A stretch of DNA of 50,578 bases from Treponema sp. UBA3649 (lineage in GTDB: Bacteria > Spirochaetota > Spirochaetia > Treponematales > Treponemataceae), in assembly GCA_002373325.1 (NCBI GenBank), contig DFKI01000090.1, positions 1-50,578 on the forward strand. Reading direction: 5' to 3'. A program made the position numbers and the translations under genes. The notes below the pieces were generated by a model. That model was not told the DNA's origin, did no database searches, and saw nothing but the letters and a program-made list of their open reading frames with translations. Below, piece by piece: positions 40,575-48,634 of the stretch (position 1 is the first letter of the stretch; each line of letters begins with the position of its first letter).

Positions 40575-41257
40575 GCAGCTTTCCGTTCACGAATTTTCCC
40601 ACAATCTGAATGGCGGGACCTAATGTGAGTGACATTGCCACCGATCCGATGAGGGCCGTCCTTATGCTGATTCCGCTTCCGATGCTGAAAAGAATTCCTA
40701 TGAGCACCGCCGAGAGATCATAGGCTATGCGTGAGACCGCAATGGGGATTTTTTTGAGCCTGTGACTGATGATGAAGGCAAGTCCGTCGTAGGGTGAAAG
40801 TCCCATGTCTGCGTTCATGTAAAGGGAAGCCGCAATCACGAAAAAGAAAAGTGCCAGCACAAAGACTGCGATTTTTGCCCACAAGATTCCTCCGTCTCCG
40901 TTTCCACCGCAGATTTGACCCAGAAGCGGGAAAGTCATTTTCCAGAGCCAGCGGAAAAAAATCCACCGTGTAGCCGATGAGAACCATGTTTGCGAGGGTA
41001 CCGAGACCTATGAGCCGCCTGTTGAAGATGATGACGGGGATAAAGAGGACCGCGTTCAAAAGGAGCTGCCATGTTCCGAAAGACCATCCGAGCCGCTTCG
41101 AGATGACCGTGTTCTGGAAAGTGAAGGGGTCGGTTCCCCAATCAACCTCAAGTAAAAAAGAAAGGAAAAATCCCATGAAGAAAATGCCGATAATCATAAT
41201 GAGGAATTTTTTCGCGAACTGGGGGACGAATAGCTTTTTCAAGATTTCTGTTTTCAT
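40558..41257 (-). pseudogene. YczE/YitT-like membrane protein, frameshifted in an A7/T7 run
   Basis: Two overlapping minus-strand frames make one protein. The first starts at ATG 41257 (AAGGAAG upstream) and encodes MKTEILKKLFVPQFAKKF and about three membrane helices up to IGYTVDFF. The rest continues in the next frame as FFRWLWKMTFPLLG and about three more helices to the stop at 40558. The switch falls at seven T (plus-strand A7, 40955-40961); removing one base gives a continuous 232-residue protein of the normal family length. Members are integral membrane proteins of unknown function, often next to regulators. The lesion may be a real mutation, slippage-based on/off variation or a sequencing error. 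A good promoter is retained. Confidence 0.75.
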
Positions 41258-41288
41258 GCCGTCTTCCTTAAAAATGGGTGTGGGGTGA

Positions 41289-41317
41289 AGTATAGAACTC
41301 TTTTTGCTAAAAATCAA
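41289..41317 (-). promoter_or_regulatory. Promoter of the YczE-like gene
   Basis: On the minus strand TTGATT (41312-41317), 17 bases, TATACT (41289-41294). Leader about 25 bases. Confidence 0.6.
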
Positions 41318-41377
41318 GCCTTTGGAGCCAAAAGATTCTCGCTTCGGATTGTGAGCTGATTTTTTTTGGATTTTTGC

Positions 41378-41404
41378 TTGAAAAATAGATGGTTTTGCTA
41401 TATC
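41378..41404 (+). promoter_or_regulatory. Possible extended -10 promoter of the third chemoreceptor
   Basis: TTGAAA (41378-41383), only 15 bases, TATATC (41399-41404) preceded by TGC. The short spacer makes the call weak. No sigma-28 consensus was seen upstream of this gene, unlike its paralogue at 18025. Confidence 0.3.
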
Positions 41405-41488
41405 TTTTAAAGAGATAGCGATTTTTATTTTTATTTTCGTTTTAAGATTGATGACAGTTGGTTTTAAAGCGTTTTAAGAGGTTTTGTT

Positions 41489-43366
41489 ATGAGCATTGAA
41501 CAGCGGACACTTCCAAAATCAATTTTGGTCTGGATGATTGGGACTGCGATATCACCGAATATTTTTTACGTTCCCTTTTCCGTCTTCGTGGGCGCGATGA
41601 CTTTGCATGAGTCGCTCGCATTTTTCTCTTCTCCCTTGGTCTGGCTGCTTTTGATTTTGGAGACTGCCATACAGGTGGCGGCATACGTGTTTTTGAGCAA
41701 GCGGGTGGAGACATTCGACGGAAGTGAGGAGGCTGTGGACAGCCTGAACAAGATTGTGAAGGTTCTGGAAAAACTCGTCATAGCCTTTCCCGTTTTCTCA
41801 TTTTTCGCGACACCACTTGCCTTCTATTCTTTCGCGTCGATTAAGGGACTCAGTTTCGCGGCTTTCGAGGGCACGTCCATTCTTCCTTACAGCCTTGTGA
41901 TGTTCCCAGGAATCGCTTTCGAGACGTCTCTTTTCACCTACATCCGATTCATTCAGACTTTGGAGCGTAATCTCACATGGCTTCCCTTCGAGAAAAAACA
42001 CACTACGATGGGACTTAACGAGCGCATAGTGGTGGCCCTTTTCTTTGCTCTAAGCGGGGTTATTCTTCTGGCCATCTCATGTCTCATGGTTCCACGCAAT
42101 CTCTCGGGTGAGAAAATCGGAACCCTGATTCTTTCCAAGATGCTTCCTCTGTGTGCTTTCGGATGCTTGATGACCATGCTTGACATCTACCTGAACATAA
42201 ACGACATCAAGAGCGGCATACTTGAGCTCAAGGATTTTACCGACGCTCTTTCCGCGAAGGACTACACAAGGAAAAAGCTGGACATAATCCTTAGGTGCGA
42301 GCTCGGTGAGATGGTGAATGACCTGAATGAGTTCCGCGATGACACACAGGGCATCCTCCGTGGATTCCAGGATTCGGCAAAGAGTTCTGAGAATTCCGCT
42401 TTGGCACTTGAGAAAAGCATGGGGTCCGCATCAAACAGCGTGGGAAGCATCGTGAGCTCCATTTCTTCGGTAAAGATGGAGATGGACAATCAGATGTCCG
42501 GGGTGCAGGAGGCGAACACATCTGCAAGTCAGATTATGGCGAGAATCAACAGGCTGAATGAGAGCGTCGTGGGACAGGCTGCATGCGTGAATGAATCATC
42601 CGCCGCCGTTGATGAGATGGTCGCCAATATAAGCAGCGTGACGCACATCCTTGAGAAAAACACGGCCACCGTAAACAAGCTGGGAAATGCATCCGACGAG
42701 GGTCGCAAATCGGTACATAGCGCGGTACTGACGGCTGAGGGAATCATACAGGAGTCTGCGGGTCTTATGGAGGCCAGTAAAATCATCCAGACCATCGCCA
42801 GTCAGACGAACCTTCTTGCCATGAACGCAGCCATTGAGTCAGCTCATGCGGGGGAGGCCGGACGTGGATTTGCCGTTGTAGCGGATGAGATTCGAAAACT
42901 TGCCGAGCAGTCCAACAATCAGGGTAAGGCAATCAACCAGAGTCTGAAGCAGCTTTCCGCATCCATCGCCAATGTTTCCGCCACCACCAAGGAAGTGCAG
43001 AAAAATTTCGAGGTAATCTATGAGCTTGCCCAGACCGTGCAGAGTCAGGAGAACATGGTGATGAGCGCGATGAACGAGCAGTCTGAGGGAAATCAGCAGG
43101 TTCTTGAGGCCATGAAGCAGATTAATGATTCCACGCACGAGGTTAAGGAAGGTGCTTCCGAGATGCTTGCCGGTGGTCAGCAGATTGTAAAGCAGATGGG
43201 ACTTCTGAACGCAGTGAGCCGGAACATCGACGAAAAGATGAACATCATGTCGGGAAACATAGAGCAGATTACTTCGGCCATGGAGGAGGTTTCCATTTCC
43301 ACGGCGCAGAACAGGGAGGACGTGCAGAATCTTTCCGAGAAAATGAAGGGATTCAAACTGAGCTGA
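41489..43366 (+). CDS. Methyl-accepting chemotaxis protein with six-helix membrane sensor (paralogue)
   Basis: A 625-residue chemoreceptor with the same plan as the protein at 18025: six hydrophobic segments in residues 10-260 (VWLLLILETAIQVAAYVFL, LCAFGCLMTMLDIYLNI), a short HAMP-like linker (TDALSAKDYTRKKLDIILR), then the coiled-coil signalling domain. The tip is IASQTNLLAMNAAIESAHAG near 433-452 followed by FAVVADEIRKLAEQ. AGAGG precedes ATG 41489 at the same spacing as in the paralogue. The two share the local sequence FDGSEEA(V/T)(D/E)S after helix 2. The gene is monocistronic, upstream of the AICAR transformylase gene, which has its own promoter. Confidence 0.9.
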   Translation: MSIEQRTLPKSILVWMIGTAISPNIFYVPFSVFVGAMTLHESLAFFSSPLVWLLLILETAIQVAAYVFLSKRVETFDGSEEAVDSLNKIVKVLEKLVIAFPVFSFFATPLAFYSFASIKGLSFAAFEGTSILPYSLVMFPGIAFETSLFTYIRFIQTLERNLTWLPFEKKHTTMGLNERIVVALFFALSGVILLAISCLMVPRNLSGEKIGTLILSKMLPLCAFGCLMTMLDIYLNINDIKSGILELKDFTDALSAKDYTRKKLDIILRCELGEMVNDLNEFRDDTQGILRGFQDSAKSSENSALALEKSMGSASNSVGSIVSSISSVKMEMDNQMSGVQEANTSASQIMARINRLNESVVGQAACVNESSAAVDEMVANISSVTHILEKNTATVNKLGNASDEGRKSVHSAVLTAEGIIQESAGLMEASKIIQTIASQTNLLAMNAAIESAHAGEAGRGFAVVADEIRKLAEQSNNQGKAINQSLKQLSASIANVSATTKEVQKNFEVIYELAQTVQSQENMVMSAMNEQSEGNQQVLEAMKQINDSTHEVKEGASEMLAGGQQIVKQMGLLNAVSRNIDEKMNIMSGNIEQITSAMEEVSISTAQNREDVQNLSEKMKGFKLS

Positions 43367-43381
43367 CTTTTGCTTCCGTGG

Positions 43382-43410
43382 TTGCTTAAATGTGCAAAAT
43401 GCATTAGTAT
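43382..43410 (+). promoter_or_regulatory. Promoter of the AICAR transformylase gene, abutting the start codon
   Basis: TTGCTT (43382-43387), 17 bases, TAGTAT (43405-43410). ATG 43417 is six bases further. AAGGA directly touches the ATG and is too close to serve as a ribosome-binding site. Confidence 0.5.
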
Positions 43411-43416
43411 TAAGGA

Positions 43417-44589
43417 ATGAAAGAACTCGAACTTAAATACGGATGCAACCCGAACCAGAAACCGGCGAGGGTCTACATGGAAAATGGCGATTTGCCACTC
43501 ACTGTTTTGAACGGCAAACCTGGATACATCAATCTTCTCGACGCTTTGAACGGATGGCAGCTTGTGAAGGAACTCAAGGAGGCAACCGGGCTTCCTGCGG
43601 CTACATCCTTCAAGCATGTCTCTCCCGCTGGTGCCGCGATTGGCCGGCCTCTCTCCGACACTCTCAAAAAAATCTACTACACCGATGACGTTGAGCTTAC
43701 CCCTCTTGCCTGTGCCTATGCCCGCGCACGTGGAGCCGACCGTATGTCCTCTTTCGGTGATTTTATCTCCCTGAGCGACAAATGTGACAAGGCGACCGCT
43801 TTGCTGATTAAAAAGGAAGTGAGTGACGGAATCATCGCGCCTGATTATGATGACGATGCGCTTGAAATCCTTAAGGCAAAGAAAAAGGGCGGATACTGCG
43901 TTTTGAAGATTGACCCGGATTATGTTCCCGAGGCGGTTGAGAAAAAGCAGGTTTTCGGAGTGACCTTCGAGCAGGGACACAATTTCTTGAAGATTGACGA
44001 CGAGTGCCTGAAAAACATCGTGACCAAGAACAAGACGCTTAGTAAGGAAGAGAGGGACAATCTTCTCATCTCCCTGATTATTTTGAAATACACACAGTCA
44101 AACAGCGTGTGCTACGTGAAGGACGGACAGGCCATCGGAATCGGTGCGGGACAGCAGAGCAGGATTCACTGTACGAGGCTTGCGGGCGACAAGGCGGACA
44201 AATGGTGGCTCAGACAGGCTCCCGAGGTACTTAACCTTGATTTCAAGGCAGACATCAAGAGGGCTGACCGCGACAATACAATCGACGTTTACACGGGCGA
44301 GGATGCGGAGGACGTGATTGGAGAGGGTGAGTGGCAGAAATGGTTCAACACAAAGCCGGCTCCATTTACACGCGAGGCAAGAAAGGCATGGATTGCAAAG
44401 AACACCGACGTTGCCGTTGGAAGCGACGCGTTCTTCCCGTTCGGAGACAACATTGAGAGGGCCCACAGAAGCGGCGCGAAAGTGATTGCACAGCCCGGAG
44501 GATCCATCCGCGACGACAATGTGATTGAGGTCAGCAACAAGTACGGCATGGTCATGGCGTTCACGGGCGTAAGACTTTTCCATCATTGA
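43417..44589 (+). CDS. Stand-alone AICAR transformylase (PurH C-terminal-type)
   Basis: A 390-residue enzyme for the penultimate step of purine synthesis, transferring a formyl group from 10-formyl-THF to AICAR. It begins MKELELKYGCNPNQKPARVY, the start of the AICAR transformylase domain, with no IMP cyclohydrolase domain before it. Visible motifs are SFKHVSPAGAAIGRPLSDT with the catalytic Lys-His pair, ARARGADRMSSFGDFISLS, KYTQSNSVCYVKDGQAIGIG, and the C-terminal SDAFFPFGDNIERAHRSG and AQPGGSIRDD. Most bacteria fuse both activities in PurH; split versions are known in spirochaetes, clostridia and archaea, so another protein must close the ring. It is monocistronic with a strong terminator. 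Confidence 0.92.
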   Translation: MKELELKYGCNPNQKPARVYMENGDLPLTVLNGKPGYINLLDALNGWQLVKELKEATGLPAATSFKHVSPAGAAIGRPLSDTLKKIYYTDDVELTPLACAYARARGADRMSSFGDFISLSDKCDKATALLIKKEVSDGIIAPDYDDDALEILKAKKKGGYCVLKIDPDYVPEAVEKKQVFGVTFEQGHNFLKIDDECLKNIVTKNKTLSKEERDNLLISLIILKYTQSNSVCYVKDGQAIGIGAGQQSRIHCTRLAGDKADKWWLRQAPEVLNLDFKADIKRADRDNTIDVYTGEDAEDVIGEGEWQKWFNTKPAPFTREARKAWIAKNTDVAVGSDAFFPFGDNIERAHRSGAKVIAQPGGSIRDDNVIEVSNKYGMVMAFTGVRLFHH

Positions 44590-44609
44590 TTTTTCAATCT
44601 CATAATGAG

Positions 44610-44650
44610 TCCGTCATGGGAGATGAGTCTTTCATGGCGGATTTTTTTTT
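44610..44650 (+). terminator. Intrinsic terminator of the AICAR transformylase gene
   Basis: TCCGTCATG (44610-44618) pairs with CATGGCGGA (44633-44641) over nine positions with one G-U, loop 14 bases, followed by nine T. Confidence 0.8.
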
Positions 44651-44832
44651 GGTTTTAAGTAGATATGAAAATAGCGTTGTAAAATTGGATTATAGCGATG
44701 TTTTGAAAATCTTGCGTCTTGAATTAGTAAAAATGTGCCTGCGTGAGAAAAAATCACTTGTAAAATAGCGTTCAAAAGTTGGAGAATTGCTATATTTTTG
44801 CAAATTTTCCCGAAAATTCCATCAAAATCTCA
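44651..44832. other. AT-rich intergenic stretch without a gene
   Basis: No supported ORF or RNA gene. The only structure seen is an 11-bp direct repeat, AAAATAGCGTT, at 44668-44678 and 44762-44772. Confidence 0.5.
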
Positions 44833-44861
44833 TTGCTTTTTATTTTTCCTATCTCTATAAT
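44833..44861 (+). promoter_or_regulatory. Sigma-70 promoter of the acyl-CoA synthetase gene
   Basis: TTGCTT (44833-44838), 17 bases, perfect TATAAT (44856-44861). Leader about 62 bases with AGGAAGG before the start codon. Confidence 0.65.
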
Positions 44862-44929
44862 GATGACAGATTGCGGAATTTTGAAAAGTACAATCCGTGA
44901 TTTTTATAAAAGTTAGGAAGGCTGAATCC

Positions 44930-46867
44930 ATGCAGATTGAAGGAAACACATTGCCAAAAATGCTCCGCCGTGTGGCAGAGAAATATCCTGAGGTGAACGC
45001 ACAGTACACGAGAAACAAGGCCGGGGACTTTGATCCCACCAACTATCACGAGTTTTATCAGAACGTGCTGGATTTCGCGGGCGGACTCCTTGAGCATGGT
45101 GTGACCCGCGGTGAGAGAATTGGTCTTATCAGTGACGACAGAAAAGAATGGCAGCAGGCGGACATGGGGCTTCTGGCTCTTGGTTGCGTGGACACTCCCC
45201 GTGGATGTGACGCGAGCGAGACTGATTTGGCCTACATACTTTCCTTCGCCGAGTGCCGGATTGTGATTGCGGAGAACACGACCCAGGTAAGAAAAATCCT
45301 GAACATAAAAAAAAGCGTTCCGACCCTTGAGGCAATCTGTGCCTTTGACCCTGTGGACGAGAGCGAGAAAAAGCGTGTTGCCGACATGGGGCTCCGTTTC
45401 TATCAGTTTTACGACGTGGTGAAAAGCGGACATGAGTGGAGGAAGACCCATCCTGACGTGGTTGAGGGAGAGCTTGAGAAGGGACAGTGGGATGACCTTG
45501 CCACAATCATCTTTACGAGCGGAACAACGGGTACTCCTAAGGGCGTCATGCTGACCCACGGAAATTTCATCTCCCAGCTTGATGACGTGGACGAGAGAAT
45601 CTTCATGAATCCGGGCGAAAAGGCTCTCTGCGTTCTCCCCGTGTGGCATGTTTTCCAGCGTGAGGTCGAGTACGTCATAATCAGCCAGGGAGCTGGCATG
45701 GTATACAGTAAGCCCATCGGAAGCATTTTGCTCGCGGATTTCCAGAAAGTGAATCCCTACCTTCTTCCTGCTGTCCCACGAGTTTGGGAAGCAATCTATG
45801 ACGGAATATGGAAAAAAATGCGTAAGGCCGGCGGAATCAGTCTTGCGCTCTTTAAATTTTTCGTTGCGGAATCTGAGCTCTGGTGCTCAATTGATGTGAA
45901 GCTCAGGAGAAAGACCGCACGTTTTGGAAACGATCATCTTGCCCTTTGGTGGCCTCTCCTTGTCTTGCCGTGGCTTTTGCTTTATCCCGTCCGTCTTTTG
46001 GGAAAACTTTTGGTCTTCAGCAAGCTCAAGAAAGTCGTTGGTAAAAATTTCCGTGCCGGAATCGCAGGTGGTGGCGCTTATCCCGCATACATCGACAAAT
46101 TTTTCTGGGCGGTCGGAATCAAGGTCGTGGAGGGCTACGGTCTTACAGAGACTGCTCCCATTGTCTGTGTTCGTCCCATAGCGGATCCGGTCATGCGTAC
46201 TGTGGGCACTCCTTTGCGCGGTGTTCAGGTGCGTATTGTTGATGATGACGGAAACGTGCTTCCAAACGGACAGAAGGGAACTTTGCAGGTGAAGGGACCC
46301 ACGGTAATGCGCGGATATTACAAGCGCGAGGATTTGACTTCCAAGGTAATCAACAGTGAGGGATGGTTTGACACAGGCGACCTTGCTGTTCTTACCGTGG
46401 ACAATGAAATCCAGCTCCGTGGCAGAAAGAAGGACACGATTGTTCTTATGGGCGGAGAAAACATTGAGCCTCTTCCGATCGAGCAGAAACTTTCCACTTC
46501 AAGATGGATAAGCACCGCGGTAGTCTTCGGAACCAACGAAAAGGGCGAGGACCAGCGTTATCTTTCCGTGCTGATTTTGCCGAGCCAGGAGGACATTGAA
46601 TCTTACGCGAAGGAAAACGGACTCAACGCGGGCGATTATGAGGAGCTTGTGAAAACCGAGGCAGTGAAGAGCCTGATTGGAAATGAAATCAACGAGCTTA
46701 TCAGCGGCAAGAACGGATTCAAGGCGTTTGAGAAAATCAACAAGTTCGAAATCATCACGAAGCCGTTTGAGGTCGGAGTTGAGCTGAGCGCGAAGCAGGA
46801 GATGATGCGCTACAAGATTGCTGAGCTCTACAAGGACAAGATTGCCAAGATGTTCTCAAGCAAATAG
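44930..46867 (+). CDS. Long-chain fatty-acid CoA ligase (AMP-forming)
   Basis: A 645-residue member of the ANL adenylate-forming superfamily, FadD15-like long-chain type. ATG 44930 is chosen over an upstream in-frame codon because AGGAAGG precedes it. Motifs: the P-loop-like IIFTSGTTGTPKGVMLTHGN, CVLPVWHVFQREVEY, the A5 core GYGLTETAPIVCVRP, and GWFDTGDLAVLTVDNEIQLR followed by RGRKKDTIVLMGGENIEPLP, where Arg and Asp contact the nucleotide. Residues about 345-365 form a hydrophobic hairpin (WWPLLVLPWLLLYPVRLL), suggesting membrane association. It activates fatty acids for lipid synthesis or uptake. The gene is monocistronic and converges on rsm22 with a seven-base gap. Confidence 0.92.
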   Translation: MQIEGNTLPKMLRRVAEKYPEVNAQYTRNKAGDFDPTNYHEFYQNVLDFAGGLLEHGVTRGERIGLISDDRKEWQQADMGLLALGCVDTPRGCDASETDLAYILSFAECRIVIAENTTQVRKILNIKKSVPTLEAICAFDPVDESEKKRVADMGLRFYQFYDVVKSGHEWRKTHPDVVEGELEKGQWDDLATIIFTSGTTGTPKGVMLTHGNFISQLDDVDERIFMNPGEKALCVLPVWHVFQREVEYVIISQGAGMVYSKPIGSILLADFQKVNPYLLPAVPRVWEAIYDGIWKKMRKAGGISLALFKFFVAESELWCSIDVKLRRKTARFGNDHLALWWPLLVLPWLLLYPVRLLGKLLVFSKLKKVVGKNFRAGIAGGGAYPAYIDKFFWAVGIKVVEGYGLTETAPIVCVRPIADPVMRTVGTPLRGVQVRIVDDDGNVLPNGQKGTLQVKGPTVMRGYYKREDLTSKVINSEGWFDTGDLAVLTVDNEIQLRGRKKDTIVLMGGENIEPLPIEQKLSTSRWISTAVVFGTNEKGEDQRYLSVLILPSQEDIESYAKENGLNAGDYEELVKTEAVKSLIGNEINELISGKNGFKAFEKINKFEIITKPFEVGVELSAKQEMMRYKIAELYKDKIAKMFSSK

Positions 46868-46874
46868 ATTCAGG

Positions 46875-48266
46875 TCAGCAGCGGATGATTTTGGCCCCGG
46901 ATTTCTCATCAATCTCCGGCTCTGATTTCGGCATGGGAACGCAAAGACTTTCCCCCGAGTGGAGCTTGCTTTCCGTCACCACGAGAAGAAGCCCGATTTT
47001 TGAGCAAGCGTAGAATCCTGTCCTGTGTCCCGGAAGCCTGATTGGGTCACTCGCAATCCTGAAGACAAGATTTTTCTCATCGCTTTCTGCCTCCGCTCCG
47101 GATTTTTTTTCAGCCGCTACAAAGGAAAGTACGGCCCTTGTTTTGGGAAGCTTCGCGGAGTCTGAGATTTTTTTCAGGGCTGTCGGTGCGTCATCCACAG
47201 AGAATGCGAAGTTGCACCATTTGCCGCCGCGTTTTCCGTCCATGGGGCAGTCACCAAAATGAGGGCAGGGTGAGAGGGGAAAATATTTTTTTCGGATCAG
47301 CGAGTCCCGCATCAATGAAAGGAGCCTTGATGATTTCGGCACGCCTGGCTCAATGAGGAGAACCTTTGCCCCGTCCTTTCCGCTTGAGTATGAGAGAAGT
47401 CCGTCGGTGTATTTTTTCGCAAGGTAGTCAGGAGGCATGTCGCTTCCGTCGCTTATTTCATTGAACACGTTTGCGGACGTAATCAGGTCGGCCTTTTCCT
47501 TGATGTCATCTCCGAAATCACCCTTGACCCTTACAATCTGCCAGGACTCCTTTTCGAGTTTCGCCGCTACGCTCAAAAGAAGGTTCTCGCCGATGGAAAG
47601 AGCCTGCGATGAGATGTCCATGCAGTACCACTTGAGCTTTTTGTCCCTGAGCTCAGGACGAGAGAGAAAAAGCGCGATGGGAACCGTGAGAGGTCCGCTT
47701 CCTGAGTCAAGGCACACTGCGTTTTCGGAAAGCGAGAAAAAATCATCCGGGAGATTTGAAAAAAGACGTGTGAGCCTTACAAGATTCCACCAGAGAAAAT
47801 AATGCGTGTATGCCGCAAGTGTCGCTGGTTGATTCATGTAACCGAGCCGTCTCTGTCCCCTCTCGTCGGTGAGCGTGTGGCTTAGCTCAAGAATCTTTTG
47901 TGAAAGCAAGGCCCTCTGCTTTGAGTTAAGCGGATGTGTCGCCTCGATTATGCTTTTGAAATCAGCGAGGATTTTTTTCGCGTCATCGGGGATTGAGGAC
48001 GGGTCAAGGATGGAGCCGAGTTCTTTTGCCACAAGAGTTTCTTTTTTGCCGGAGTATCTTTTTTTTCCTGAGCTTTCGGAAAATTTTCCCGTTGATTTTT
48101 TTGCGTTTTTTTTGCCGTCTTCAAATTCTCTTTCGCCGGATTTTTCCTTTCCCTTTTCTGATTTTGAGCCGTGCTTGTTTTCATCGGCATTGTTTTTGGG
48201 AGAGCCGCGCATCCTTTTTTTTGCCTTTATCTCATACCACTTCAGTTCTTCGTCATTTTTGTCCAT
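46875..48266 (-). CDS. Rsm22/METTL17-like small-subunit ribosome assembly methyltransferase-fold protein
   Basis: A 463-residue protein. Residues 1-80 are a Lys/Ser/Glu-rich, probably disordered extension. The middle part is a class I methyltransferase fold (VCLDSGSGPLTVPIALFL, YCMDISSQALSIGENLL, ITSANVFNEIS). Then comes the Rsm22 signature CPHFGDCP...KWCNFAF with Cys334, Cys340 and Cys351, and a fourth Cys421 in FYACSKIG. In the mitochondrial members the equivalent cysteines bind a [4Fe-4S] cluster and the protein assists small-subunit assembly; both are inferred here. The start at 48266 has GGAGG and lies inside the end of merR (14-base overlap), so the two are translationally coupled. It is the last gene of the PTS-der-merR-rsm22 cluster. 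Confidence 0.8.
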   Translation of the reverse strand: MDKNDEELKWYEIKAKKRMRGSPKNNADENKHGSKSEKGKEKSGEREFEDGKKNAKKSTGKFSESSGKKRYSGKKETLVAKELGSILDPSSIPDDAKKILADFKSIIEATHPLNSKQRALLSQKILELSHTLTDERGQRRLGYMNQPATLAAYTHYFLWWNLVRLTRLFSNLPDDFFSLSENAVCLDSGSGPLTVPIALFLSRPELRDKKLKWYCMDISSQALSIGENLLLSVAAKLEKESWQIVRVKGDFGDDIKEKADLITSANVFNEISDGSDMPPDYLAKKYTDGLLSYSSGKDGAKVLLIEPGVPKSSRLLSLMRDSLIRKKYFPLSPCPHFGDCPMDGKRGGKWCNFAFSVDDAPTALKKISDSAKLPKTRAVLSFVAAEKKSGAEAESDEKNLVFRIASDPIRLPGHRTGFYACSKIGLLLVVTESKLHSGESLCVPMPKSEPEIDEKSGAKIIRC

Positions 48267-48633
48267 GGGCTTCCTCCTTCTTTTTTACATCCGTTTTTTT
48301 CCCTGATTTGATTGCGGAGAATTTTTTAAAATGCAAAAACGCGTCGTTGAGTTCCGCCCGGCACTTCCTTATGGAGATTAGAGCTTCGGTTTGTTTTTCC
48401 GAAACATCGCTTTCCGCAATCATCTGCCGTCTCGCTCCCTCAATCGTGTAGCCCTTCGTGTAGATGAGATATTTGAGCCTGCGGATGATTTCCAAATCCC
48501 TGAGCGTGTAGCTTCTTCTTCCGCTTCCGTCCTTTTGCGGAGAGATGCTCGGAATGACTTCTTCCCAGTAACGCAGAATGTGAGCCTTTATTCCTGTCAG
48601 CTGTTCTACCTCACCGATGGAATATCCTGCCAA
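48253..48633 (-). CDS. MerR-family transcriptional regulator
   Basis: A 126-residue regulator. The winged HTH is at the N-terminus: YSIGEVEQLTGIKAHILRYW is the recognition helix pair and GRRSYTLRDLEIIRRLKYLI the wing and following helices. The remaining 50 residues form a helix with a Lys-rich tail and no Cys or effector domain, so metal sensing is unlikely. Start codon is TTG at 48633, with GGGAG seven bases upstream inside the end of der and one base after the der stop. Short MerR proteins of this kind next to housekeeping genes occur in other Treponema; the target is unknown. Confidence 0.85.
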   Translation of the reverse strand: MAGYSIGEVEQLTGIKAHILRYWEEVIPSISPQKDGSGRRSYTLRDLEIIRRLKYLIYTKGYTIEGARRQMIAESDVSEKQTEALISIRKCRAELNDAFLHFKKFSAIKSGKKTDVKKKEEAHGQK

Positions 48634-48634
48634 A

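Noticed and set aside
44586..44768. 60-codon plus-strand ORF after the AICAR transformylase gene
   Set aside because: It begins at a TTG over the preceding stop, has no ribosome-binding site and runs through a strong intrinsic terminator.
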